From assembly GCA_030490835.1 (NCBI GenBank), contig CM059975.1:61495174-61559173 (forward strand): a DNA stretch of 64,000 nt, given 5' to 3'. This document shows, in pieces, positions 21,065 to 31,536 of this stretch (the stretch's first letter is position 1; the number at the start of each line of letters is the position of its first letter). The DNA is from Annona cherimola (taxonomy: Eukaryota > Streptophyta > Magnoliopsida > Magnoliales > Annonaceae). The notes under the pieces are model-generated. The model did not search any database. It had not been told where the DNA came from and saw nothing but the letters and a program-made list of their open reading frames with translations. Position numbers and translations under genes: made by a program.

Positions 21065-24000
21065 TGATAAGTCTAAAAATTTTCATTTATTTCCATATTA
21101 AATTCATGTTGTTAAATATTAAAATATTAATTAAATACATGTTTTAAGTGGAATTTCATGAGAATCATATTTTTAATAGAATATTTGATTTTTTGCTATA
21201 AAATGGGTCATTTTGCAACATTCTTGAAAATATAAAATTGTAACTCAATCTCCTAGAAAATTTTAACGTGGAAATATGTATTAGCATATTAATATAATTT
21301 GGGCAAAAATTATAAAACCATCTAATTGGGAAAATCATACATAAAATTAAATATAATCTAAAATATGGTTATAAAACAAACCGTTATAACATTTTAAGAT
21401 AAAATTTCATAAAATAAATTCAAAAGGGGCTAGAAAGTAAATTAAAAATCTCTGGGAGCCTATTAAAAATTATTGTGACAAAAATTATGCATTTAAATCC
21501 ACATTTGCTGAAGGAGTATAGGCGACCGTGAATCACCGGAGCACCATTTTTTGGTACTCCATCACCTCCAAAGCAAGCCGCCGATCACAAATTTGAGCAG
21601 CCATTGTTGACCACTGGAGACAGCAAGGAAAATCGTCATCCAATGAGAAATTAAAAATGGCAGTTGCATCTATCAACAGTGGACGAAAATCCATCATACT
21701 CGCATCTCATTTGAATGGAGAAAATCTGGTCGGACGGCAGCTTCCTCCTCCAGCGTCCCAAACCAGCACTCTGTACATCCGTGATCAAGGCACCCGCTGA
21801 AAATCTAGCCTCCCTTGAATCCGGTTAGTAGCACCCTTGCCCCATCATCTCTGATCAGCACCGATAAAAAGGGCAGCAATAGAACCGGCAGCCATGGATT
21901 TTGATGAATGGCAGCAACTGCCCACCTCCATCGATTTGAGTAGCAGCAGGGAAGAAAAGTCACACCCTCCATTCAAGCTTCAATCACCGAATGTAAACAC
22001 CGAACATCAATAAACCAGCAGTAATTTCAGCACTGCCCCTGCTATGCTCCATCTTCCCCAAACGCCCATCTCCACAAAGCACCGGCATCTTCAAGCAAGC
22101 AGAACCAGCAACACCAAACGGACCTGCCTTCCATCTGCTTCAGCCACACCTAGCTGCCAAAGCCCGAACCGAACAGCAACAAGAGCCAATCCGCAGCGAT
22201 CGTCTCCTCGAAACCCATCTCCTCCAGCATGCACACTAACCAGCCCTACTCAATCGTCCTCAAACAGCAGCTAAAACCACCCGCAAAACAAAATTCCATC
22301 TGTGCGGCCATCCTTGCAGCTTGTCGTCCAAACCAGAAATCTGCCGCACCAAGCTTGGACCTGTCCCAATTTCTTCCATTGTCATCAGCCCTTGCACCTC
22401 CGAGAACCCATTCCTCGACCGATCGACCAGCCGCTCCCTTTAATTTCAGCAACCACTAGCAGCCATGAATGATTCGGTGCTGCAATTCATCTCACCGACC
22501 CACCAAGTAGCAACTATGCATTGGCCGAAAAGCAGCAACTCTGGCCACCTAAGCAAAACCCTGCATCTGAAGATTGGCAACCACTAAATCAAAACCGAGC
22601 AGGACCTCTGATCATTTTCACCACCCAAGTCCAACCATCAATCATCCCCTTTTGCCGTAGAAAAACCAGCCTCCGTCATTTGACGGCAGCCCCTTTCAAA
22701 CCCAAATCTCTAAAGCTAAAATCGGCAGCAACATTCATAAAAGCCGGCCGTCCTGTACTCCGTTGCCGCCGAGAGGTCGTACGCCGTCGCTCGGTCTCTC
22801 CTCGTAGAAATCCGCCTCGAAAATGTTCTCGTACTCGACTCAGTCCAGAATAGGAACTTCCGCGGCAAGCTCTCCATCGACGATACCTTTGCGTTCAAGC
22901 TGGAGATGTCGAAGCAGAGGGCCGGAGATCCGACGGTCAGGGACTTGGAGTATTTCCCGTCTGGGAGCATGATCGACGGTCTGGGTGCAGCGGTGTTGGT
23001 ACGGTGCCAGATTGAGAAGAGGAAGGGTACTCTGGTAGTTTCATGGCTAGAGGCAGGGAATTCGGCTGTTTAGCTGCACCCAATCAGTTGTTTCCCATTG
23101 CCTTCACTACAGCAAGTGTCCTCTACTCGAATTCTACAAAAACATGCTGCAATCAGCCATATATTCCAAACAGGGAAAATTTCAATAGTTGGAAAAGCAA
23201 CGAGCAGCTACAGTTACATCCAAAACGAGAATCCCACATCAGATTCAAACTTGGTCGTTGGGCCCCTCACAAATCTATAAAGGAGCCCTTCACTCATCCC
23301 AAAAACACCCCATCAAACCCCCGCCAATCACCAAGCAATTCTTTCCCTTGGGTGGGACCCATTTTGTGGGACCCCTAGCAAGGAGGTGGGGCCAAGCAAT
23401 AAAATTTTTCTATTACGTGGAGATTTTGCTCTCCATATTCGGGTGATGTAAATTTTATTGTTTTATGCTTTGTAGTGTTTCGTAGTTATTACTTTTTAAT
23501 TTGTAGTTTTAATTTTTAGATTAGATTTACTGCTTTATTTTATGCTTTGTAATTTTTAGATTAAATTTAATGTAATTCTCTTTCCTGCTTTAATAATTGA
23601 GTTTTATAGCTTTTAATTGCTTTCTTAAAATAGTTTTAATTAAGTTGTTAGTGAATTACAATTTTTTTTATTTTAACTTCTTGTCTCACTTTCTTTCCAA
23701 TTCTTCTAATATTTTCCCCTGCTTCTTTCTCTCTCTAATTTCTTCTCTTTTCTCTCTTCTTTCTCTCTCTTTCCAATTTCCAATTTCCAATTTCTTTCCC
23801 TCTCTCTATCTAATTTCTTCTAATTTCTCTTTTCTTTTCTCTCCCCAACGTCTCTTTCTCTCTCTTCTCTTTCTCTCTTCTCTCTTTCTCTCTCTTCTCT
23901 CTCTCTCTTCTCTTTCTCTCTTCTCTCTTTCTCTCTCTAATTTCTTCTATTTCTCTCTCTCTCTAACGTCTCTCTCTCCTCTCTCTTAATTTCTTTCCTT

Positions 24001-24324
24001 TTCTTTCTCTCTCTTCTCTTTCTCTCTTCTCTCTTTCTCTTTCTCTCTCTCCTCTCTCTCTTCTCTCTCTTCTCTCTTATCTATCTAATTTCTTCTTCTC
24101 TCTCTCTCTCCTCTTTCTCTCTTCTCTCTTTCTCTCTCTTCTTTATACCTTCTTCTTTTTCTCTTAAAAACAATTCAAAACTACATCGCCTCTTCGTGGA
24201 TTCGACCCGACTCACCGTTATTCTACACTATCACCCCCATAGTGGTAGCTTTAATATGTTTCGGTTAATTTTAATTAAACTGGTGATCACAGTGCTCTTA
24301 ACGACAAGCACTTGGTGCGCATCA
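21065..24324 (+). mobile_element. 3' LTR of the non-autonomous Athila-type element
   Basis: Same 3260-bp length as the 5' LTR, with scattered substitutions and offsetting small indels. Near 23340-23380 a short insertion (TTCTTTCCCTTGG) replaces one copy of a GTGGGACCCATTTT duplication found in the 5' LTR. It holds a TATA box at 23275 and a CT tract at 23700-24150. Confidence 0.93.
22741..23073 (+). pseudogene. Second copy of the protein-like LTR segment
   Basis: Same 110-codon frame as 16324-16656, open from AAG (22741) to TAG (23071), with a few amino-acid changes (for example SIED to SIDD and PTVTD to PTVRD). It was copied with the LTR, so it is not independent evidence of function. Confidence 0.45.
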
Positions 24325-24686
24325 GGGCCTCCAAAAATGAATATCTTGTTTTTTAAAATATATATGTGTCCCACGGGCGTCCAAAAATGAATATTTTGTT
24401 TTTTTAAAATATATATATGTGTCTCGCGGGCGTCAAGAAATGAATATTTTATTTTTTTAAAATATATATATGTGTCCCGCGGGCGTCCAAAAATGAATAT
24501 TTTATTTTCTAAAATACACATATGTGTCCGCGGGGCTCCGAAAATGAATATCTTATTTTCTAAAATATATGTGTCCCGCGGGCGTCAAAAAATGAATATT
24601 TTGTTTTTTAAAATATATATATGTGTCCTGCGGGCATCAAAAAAATATTTTGTATTCTAAAATATATATGTCCCGCGGGCCTTCAA

Positions 24687-24720
<34 letters not shown>

Positions 24721-24740
24721 TATTGTACCGCGGTCCCCCA
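24325..24740 (+). repeat. CCCGCGGG array, right part
   Basis: About eight further units of the array at 13966-14648, starting with the GGGCC target duplication and decaying rightwards into AT-rich DNA. 24741-24985 holds TA and CA microsatellite plus a diverged copy of the 56-bp block near 24845. Confidence 0.9.
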
Positions 24741-24904
24741 AAAAATATATATTTTATTTTAAAATACACACATATATCTTAGAGACCTTCAAAAAAAATT
24801 ATATATATATATATTATTATAAAAAAAATATTTATATGCTTCTCCCCGAGTAAATACTTCCCAGGTAGCGTGTTAAGTTGATACATGAGGCTAAGTACCT
24901 TTCT

Positions 24905-24956
<52 letters not shown>

Positions 24957-24985
24957 ACAATCTCTTTGCTCAACCTGAGCCTTAA

Positions 24986-25262
24986 TATCCGAGCAAGCCC
25001 ACTCGGGCCCAAAACTCTTCAACAAGCCCCACTTGGGCCCAGAACTCCTCAACAAGCCCAAAATGGCCAAAAACTCTTCAACAAGCCCACTTGGGCCCAA
25101 AACTCTTCAATAAGCCCAAAATGGGCCCAAAACTCAACAACAAGCCCACTTGGGCCCAAAACTCTTCAACAAACCCACTTGGGCCCAGAACTCTTCAACA
25201 AGCCCACTCGGGCCTGAAACTCTTCAACAAACCCACTTGGGCCCAAACCTCTTTAGATGGTC
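24986..25262 (+). repeat. About nine copies of a 30-bp repeat (CAAGCCCACTTGGGCCCAAA)
   Basis: Units read AACAAGCCCACTTGGGCCCA then AAACTCTTC. The proline-rich ORF over them (24885-25217) is a product of the repeat. 25263-25521 shows nothing recognisable. Confidence 0.88.
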
Positions 25263-25521
25263 CAAGTTGACCCAAACATATTTTTAAAATTCGGTTAAAT
25301 CCATTTCTCGGTAAAACTACCCAATTATTCAATCTAGAGACTGAATGCGGGACACGCTGGCTTATTAAGCTGAAAGCAGGAGACGCTGGTCTGCTGTGAA
25401 AATCCAGGAGCTGAGAGCATACTTAGCTTGCTGTGTAGGGTCACTAGTGTAGCCGACAGGCCTCTCACTATGCCCAAACCGAGTCATCGCTGGTCGACGG
25501 GCTAAGAGTAAACTCACATCT

Positions 25522-25700
25522 AAGTCATGGCATGTGGCGTCATGTACCACACATTTAAGTCATGGCGCGTGGCGTCATGTACCACACATTTGAGTCATGA
25601 CGCATGACATCATGTACCACACATTTGAGTTATGGCGCGTGGCGTCATTTACCACACGTTCAAGTCACGGCGCGCGGGGCGAAGTGTACTCATCTATCTT
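25522..25700 (+). repeat. Five copies of a 35-bp repeat (AAGTCATGGCGCGTGGCGTC)
   Basis: Unit starts at 25522, 25557, 25592, 25627 and 25662 keep an exact 35-bp period. Changes are largely of CG-to-TG or CG-to-CA type. Confidence 0.9.
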
Positions 25701-25996
25701 TGTTATTTTCGTGAGACAATTTTTCGTGCACTTGTAAAGTTGTAGAAAAATCTTCTACGCATTTCATCATCATTTCAATAAAATAATTATTTTTTACTAT
25801 TGTATTCAACTCTTTTAATCAAGGATTTTCTCGTTGGAGATGTAAAATCAGAATGTGGAACATAATGCAAAATATTTCTGTAATATACTTTTCGGACTCG
25901 GTTAAAAATTTTAAATGATTTAAAATTTTGCTGGGGAATTAATTAAGCATTTATTTTCATAACCGGAGGAAAACAAATTTTCATGAGGCCGGAACA
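25701..25996. other. AT-rich tract, perhaps an old LTR end
   Basis: Contains AATAAAATAATT near 25785 and no ORF. It ends where copia B homology begins abruptly, with no LTR or target duplication at the junction. A deletion breakpoint is likely. Confidence 0.45.
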
Positions 25997-27139
25997 ATGC
26001 ATTTGGAATTCCATAAACATTTTCTTTACCTTTGATTATACCTTTTTCATTGTTCCCAAAAGCAACCATTCCTTCACTACACAGTTTGATTTTATGGAAC
26101 AATCATTTTTCTCCCGTCATGTGTCTTGAGCAACCACTATTCATAAACCATATATTGTTGGCCTTTGCTCCAAGACAAACCTGCAAAAATAAAGTCAAGT
26201 AGAGCTTACCTTTTTGGTACCCATTTTATGGGTCCATTTGGGTAAGTTAACCATTGGAATCTACGTTGATCTACCCTTGAAGGCATAAATCCAATGCTCT
26301 TAAGTACCCAAACCAATTTTACACCAAGTTCATGTAATTTTCTTATTTTACATTGATATACCTTGTGCCCCATCTTATTGCAAAAGTTACAAGCTCCCGG
26401 GAGTCTTGGAGTGGGAATCTATGTAGTAGTAGGTTCCCAAGTTGGTCTTTTAGTCCAAGCAACATGATTCATTTTTGGTTTAGCATGGATGAGTTTTGCT
26501 TGGTTTTTATAAGTCCTTGGAGCATTTGACTTGCTACTTTCTCCCTTTTCAAATGTGGAATACCCAAGTCCTCTCTTGTTATTATGGACGGTCATATTCA
26601 AAAATATTTTGACGCTTTCTCCTTGATTAGAGAACTTAGCAAGTGATTCATTCAATGATTCATTTCCCTTTTTAAGTTTTTCTACCTCACTTATCAAAGT
26701 GTTCTTTTCATTTGTCAAATGGTCAGCTTTTTCTGCAAGTTTTCCGTTCACAATAATTACCGCATCACATTGTCTTTTCTTCATTGTGAACTTGTTTTCC
26801 AATTTCTTTATTTTCTCATATAATGAACATAGGCTTGTTGTAGTTTTTCCAATTCAGCACATTTGAGGCAATCATTTGTGGAAGAGAAAATAGAAACAGA
26901 TTTTGGCATAGAAGCTACCTCTTCACTACTCGTGCAATTTGTTGAAGTGGTTTGATCCTCCAAAATTTTTGTTGCTGCAAGGCATAGGTTGAAATCTTCT
27001 TCCATTGTGGCCATGTAACAAATCCTTGCATAATTTGCGGCCTCGTTTTCTTCATTTGAGGAGCTGCATGTTGTGGACGTCTCCTCATTGACGTACATGC
27101 TTCTTCCTTTAACTTTTTGAAATCTTCTGTTTTCGCCTT
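25997..27139 (-). pseudogene. Copia B: gag C-terminal part and start of pol
   Basis: On the minus strand this continues the gag cut at 41938. It shows a Ser-rich and coiled-coil region similar to copia A gag (MYVNEE... at 27098; KKRQCDAVIIVNGKLAEK near 26740), a TAG, then a second zinc knuckle (CNFCNKMGHKVYQC near 26390). The protease site follows near 26130, reading NSG instead of DSG, so the catalytic Asp is lost. Homology stops at about 25997, and integrase, RT and RNase H are missing. The fragment ends with TSD copy GCCTT (27135-27139) beside the Tekay-like solo LTR. Nonfunctional. Confidence 0.85.
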
Positions 27140-28186
27140 TGTGAAACCCTAACCCATGTAAGACCCATATGTATGTATTGAACGTGTATATGATGATTAT
27201 TTGTGGATTATGGAATTATGAAGGAATTATGTGATTTTTGCTAATTATGACAATTAGGGTTATGGGTTAGCAATGATGATGTGATTAATGATTTTGAGCT
27301 AAAATGAGACAATGGGTTTAGAATGAATTATTTGTGATTTAAATATGCAAATATATCATGAAAAATCATTTTCCATTATTTAAAATGAATTATGGGAGAG
27401 ATATGGAAATTGACAAGTTTGATGGAAAATATTGAAAAATTCATAACTCAACGCCTATAAGGCGGATTCAAGTGAAATTTGAAATGGAAATTTTTAATGA
27501 TGGGCTTGGTATTATGGAATGAAAGGATTATGAAAATCCTTGATGAAATAAGAATTATTAATTTTTAAGTATATATCAATTTCAACCGTTAACTTCAAAT
27601 GGTTATATCGGGAGCTAGAAAACTCGGATTGAGTTGAAATTTGAAACGGTTGAATGGAATGGTGAGATATTTATTTTGAATGGATTGGATTAAGCATGAA
27701 GTGTTGGGAAAATTCCTGCATTGAAAAAGGTGAGCATGTTTGACTTATGCTCCACAAAAGCAACCTACCATTAATGCTAGAGTACTATACATAAATGCTT
27801 GATGGAAAGGGAATTTGAGGTGGCAAATTGCAGGCCATTCCTTGGGAATTTTATGCAATTATTTTCCATATATAAAGGTGAGAATTATCCAACCATTTAA
27901 TGCAAGTTATGATGGATTTTCAAAGTCATGGAGGAGGTGTCCAAGAGGGGACATCCAAGGGCTATTTTGGTGATTCTTTTTTATTTTTGCATTTTTTAAA
28001 AATGCCAAAATATTGCAGGGATGCAAGTACATAAATTATGCAACCAATTATGCGAAGTTACAGCAATAAAAAAATATTTAAGTGCAGCTACATGCAGCTG
28101 AAATAAATGGACAGCATGATGGATAGGTTGACGTGCAGAAATGTGAGTTATTGCTGCCATTTTTATAATTTTTTTTAACACCAAAT

Positions 28187-29889
28187 TGTTGAAAACAATT
28201 ATTGAAATTGAATGAAAATACCCAAACCATGTGTTTTGATGATTAAAACAACATAATTTGAGTAAATCTAAGCTACTAATATGTATTGTGCAAATGTTCA
28301 AAGCTGTAAAAGGATATATACAAAACAGAACAAGTCAAGTCGCAACTCAAGTCGACTCAGACATCGACTTAGGCGAAGTCGATCTCTCAAGTCGACTCCA
28401 TCTTCGACTTCAAAGAGCATTCTTCTTCCAGCGTTGATTTTAGAGAACAGAAAAGCTGAAGTCGCAGATGAAGTCGACTGCACTTGCGACTTGAGGCCAA
28501 GTCGCAGATGAAGTCGACCCCAGGATCGACTTGAAGCAGCATTTTCCCTCCAGAGTTGATTTTGGGAAGTTGAACAACCGAAGTCGCAGATGAAGTCGAC
28601 TCCACTTGCGACTTAAAGCCAAGTCGCAGATAAAGTCGACCCCAGAATCGACTTGAAGTAGCATCTTCCTTTCAGAGTTAAAATTGGGCAGCGAAACTTT
28701 TTAAAGTCGCAACCGAAGTCGACTCCACATGTGACTTGGGTGAAGTCGCAGGCAAAGTCGATTCTTGCATCAACTTCAACATGATAAGACAGTTTTTCAA
28801 GCTCAAGTCAAAGCACAAGTCCACTTCAAGATAGACTTGAGTCAAATAAAAGATGAAGACAACTCAAGTTTCTCAAACTTGAGTATATGAAGACTAATTC
28901 AAGTTTAAAGCAAGCAAGAGACACTTCAACAAAGATCAAAACTGAATTGGCACAAGGAAATAGCCAAGTCGCACCCCAAGTCGACTCCAAGATCGACTTG
29001 AAGCCAAGTCTCAAACCAAGTCGACCCAGAAGACAGACTTGGAAACTGAAGAACAGCTGAAGTCGCACACGAAGTCGACTCCACCTGCGACTTGGAGACG
29101 TAACGTTCAAATTTTTGAACGTTGGAACATTTATTATGCGACAACCAACTCTATAACGTTCAAAATTCTCGCTCCTCTATATATAGACACTCAAGTAAAT
29201 GTGGATACACACAAGATAGAGCTGAAAAAGAGGAAAGAAGTACTACTAAGAGTTTCAATCCATTTTTCTCTACAATTGAGTGATCTATACACTTTCAAAG
29301 GAAGAACAAGCTTCAAAGTTGTTGTTTGCTTCAACGCAATACGATTCGTTGCTTCTACAGATTCTTCCTCGAGCCGAAACTTGCTACACAAATCCGTAAA
29401 GTGTAGATTTCTTCTATTACATCTTGTTATTTGATTTTGGTGCTTGGTTTGAGTTTGGTGTTTCAAACCAAGATATAGCAAGTAGGGTTGTGATTGGTGT
29501 GTAACTCATCACCTACTTGTGTTGCTTGTTATACACGCCCCCTAGAACTAGAATCTAGAAGAGAGCGGAGGCTCTGGTTGTTTATGCCTCCTAGAGCTAG
29601 AATCTAGAAGAGAGCGGAGACTCTAATTGTATTTGTGGAATACATAGTGGAACCCAAGTCACAAGGGAGTGTGAGCTTGGAAGAGTGGAGTAGGGAAAGG
29701 TTGCCCGAACCACTATAAATCTTGTCTACTATTTTTCATTTTCACTTTCATTATCTTATTACTTTCTATTTGTTTCATTAAAGGGGTTTAAACTAAATCA
29801 AGGTAAAATCTCTAATTAAAGTTTTAAATTTTTAAATACCCAATTCACCCCTCCCCTCTTGGGTAATTGCCATAAACTCGGGACCAACA
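28187..29889 (+). mobile_element. 5' LTR of copia A
   Basis: TGTTGAAAAC...GGGACCAACA. U3 (28320-29100) carries dense AAGTCGACT palindromes. The TATA box is at 29178. R/U5 has a tandem pair of CTAGAACTAGAATCTAGAAG-type blocks (29530-29620). Confidence 0.95.
29178..29186 (+). promoter_or_regulatory. TATA box of copia A
   Basis: TATATATAG after GCTCCTC; identical in the 3' LTR at 38290-38298. It lies just downstream of the palindrome array. Confidence 0.7.
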
Positions 29890-29891
29890 AG

Positions 29892-29908
29892 TGGTATCAG
29901 AGTAGGTC
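29892..29908 (+). promoter_or_regulatory. Primer-binding site of copia A (initiator tRNA-Met)
   Basis: TGGTATCAGAGTAGGTC two bases after the LTR. The first 11 bases match the usual plant initiator tRNA-Met complement. Confidence 0.92.
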
Positions 29909-29937
29909 TTTGAGTTTTACCAAAGAGATCTATTGAT

Positions 29938-31536
29938 ATGGCATCCCAATCCACTTCCGTTCCCGCATTTATCGAAGGCGAATCCTTGACTAGGCCACCA
30001 TTGTTTGATGGGAACAATTTTGGATATTGGAAGCTACGTATGAAACAACTCATCATGGCTATAGATATGGACTCTTGGATTGCAATCCAAGACGGTGTGA
30101 CTTTGCCTATATGTGAAAGAGCTTTCAAATGGACTGATGAGGAAGTGAAAATTGTAAAGAGCAATGCCAAGGCTATGAATTCATTATTTTGTATTCTTAC
30201 GGCTTCCGAATATGATAGAGTATACTCTTATTCAACTGCCAAAGAGATATGGGATACACTAACATCTATCTATGAAGGAACTTCTCAAGTCCTAGGGACA
30301 AGGAGAAATATTTTGATTGGAGAATTGAAAAACTTTAGAATGTTAAAAACAGAAAATATTTCTGAAATATTTGCTAGATTTTCCAAGATTACTAACGCCT
30401 TGAAAGGGCTAGGAAAAGCAATTTCTGAATCTGAGCAGGTCATGAAGATTCTAAGGGCACTACCTGAATCATGGACTCCAAAAATCACGGCAATAGAAGA
30501 AGCCAAGGACCTAAACACATTGAAATTGGAAGATCTTATTAGCTCGCTGATGTCACATGAGCTAATCAAGAAAAGAAACGAGGATCACCACAAAGGCAAA
30601 AGAGTCATCGCCTTGAAAGCTGCACAAGACTTGGATGACACCACCTCATCATCTCAAAACGACGATGAAATTGCCTTACTTACAAAACAATACAGAAAAT
30701 TTGTAAGGAAAGGTAGAAATTTCAGAAACTTTAAAGAAAGAAATTCTAAAGAGAAAAAGAAAGAAACAACAAAATGTTACCGGTGTGGTGGTTCGGGGCA
30801 CATGCAAGCCCAATGCCCTACGCCTGAAGAAAATAAAGCAAAGGAACAAAGAAAAGATCGATGCGACAACAGAAAATTTCAAAGAAACAAAGGAAGAGGC
30901 ATGTACGTAAATGAAGAGAAATCTATAACATATAGCTCTTCAAATGAAGAATGTGAAGCAGATTGCGCAAGAATTTGTTGCATAGAAAATTTCGACATAT
31001 GTTTTGCAGCCACGGAAATCTTAGAGGATCAAGCTACTTCAACAAACTGCACAAGTAGTCAAGAGGTAACCTCCAAACAAAAATCTTTTTCAATTTTTTC
31101 TTCTACAAATGAATGCATCAAATGTGCTGAATTGGAAGAACTTCAACAAGCCTATGATTCATTATATGAAGAAATAAAGAAATTAGGAAATAAGTTTACA
31201 ATAAAGAAAAGACAATGTGATGCAGTAATAATTGTGAATGGTAAACTTGCTGAAAAAATAGATAAATTAAAAAGTGAAAAGAATACCTTGGAAGTTGAGT
31301 TAGAGAAACTCAAAAAGGAAAATGAATCATTAAATGAATCGCTTGTCAAGTTTTCTAATCCAGGAGAAAATGTGAAAATGTTCTTAAAAATGACAACCCA
31401 AACTTGCAAGAAAGGACTTGGGTATAATACATTTGAGCAAGAGAAATCTAATGCTCCGAGAAACAACGCCAAACCCATTTATACTAAACCTAAGATAAAT
31501 CAAGTAGTTTGGACCAAAAGACCAACCGATGAATAA
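29938..31536 (+). CDS. Copia A gag
   Basis: Structural Gag that would assemble virus-like particles. The frame is intact from MASQSTSVPAF to TAA at 31534 (532 aa). Residues 15-230 match the copia UBN2-type Gag (DGNNFGYWKLRMKQ; LPESWTPKITAIEEAK). A basic stretch precedes a zinc knuckle CYRCGGSGHMQAQC (near residues 280-293). A Ser-rich linker and a coiled coil follow (KKRQCDAVIIVNGKLAEKID, about 420-475). The start follows the PBS by about 30 bp. A second zinc knuckle lies downstream in the same frame at 31570, beyond the TAA. Copia B has a TAG at nearly the same place, so gag may normally end here, or both copies decayed. Protein could still be made if the LTR is active. Confidence 0.9.
   Translation: MASQSTSVPAFIEGESLTRPPLFDGNNFGYWKLRMKQLIMAIDMDSWIAIQDGVTLPICERAFKWTDEEVKIVKSNAKAMNSLFCILTASEYDRVYSYSTAKEIWDTLTSIYEGTSQVLGTRRNILIGELKNFRMLKTENISEIFARFSKITNALKGLGKAISESEQVMKILRALPESWTPKITAIEEAKDLNTLKLEDLISSLMSHELIKKRNEDHHKGKRVIALKAAQDLDDTTSSSQNDDEIALLTKQYRKFVRKGRNFRNFKERNSKEKKKETTKCYRCGGSGHMQAQCPTPEENKAKEQRKDRCDNRKFQRNKGRGMYVNEEKSITYSSSNEECEADCARICCIENFDICFAATEILEDQATSTNCTSSQEVTSKQKSFSIFSSTNECIKCAELEELQQAYDSLYEEIKKLGNKFTIKKRQCDAVIIVNGKLAEKIDKLKSEKNTLEVELEKLKKENESLNESLVKFSNPGENVKMFLKMTTQTCKKGLGYNTFEQEKSNAPRNNAKPIYTKPKINQVVWTKRPTDE

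Larger units (their letters stand above)
14649..24324 (+). mobile_element. Complete non-autonomous Athila/Tat-type LTR retrotransposon
   Basis: 9676 bp with two LTRs of 3260 bp each (14649-17908 and 21065-24324) and a 5-bp target duplication GGGCC (14644-14648 and 24325-24329). The PBS is at 17915 and the PPT just before 21065. The internal region is only 3156 bp and encodes one large broken ORF (18346-20017) with no protease, RT, RNase H or integrase, so mobility would depend on enzymes from a relative. PBS type, TGATAA start and 3' region place it with Athila/Tat. By eye I count about 8 differences in the first 430 bp of the two LTRs, so insertion is fairly recent. Confidence 0.93.

Noticed and set aside
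24885..25217. 110-aa Pro/Gln-rich ORF
   Set aside because: Translation of 30-bp tandem repeats.
28281..29481. Several 60-130 aa ORFs in copia A LTRs
   Set aside because: LTR sequence duplicated at 37353-38593; frames follow the palindrome repeats and differ between copies.
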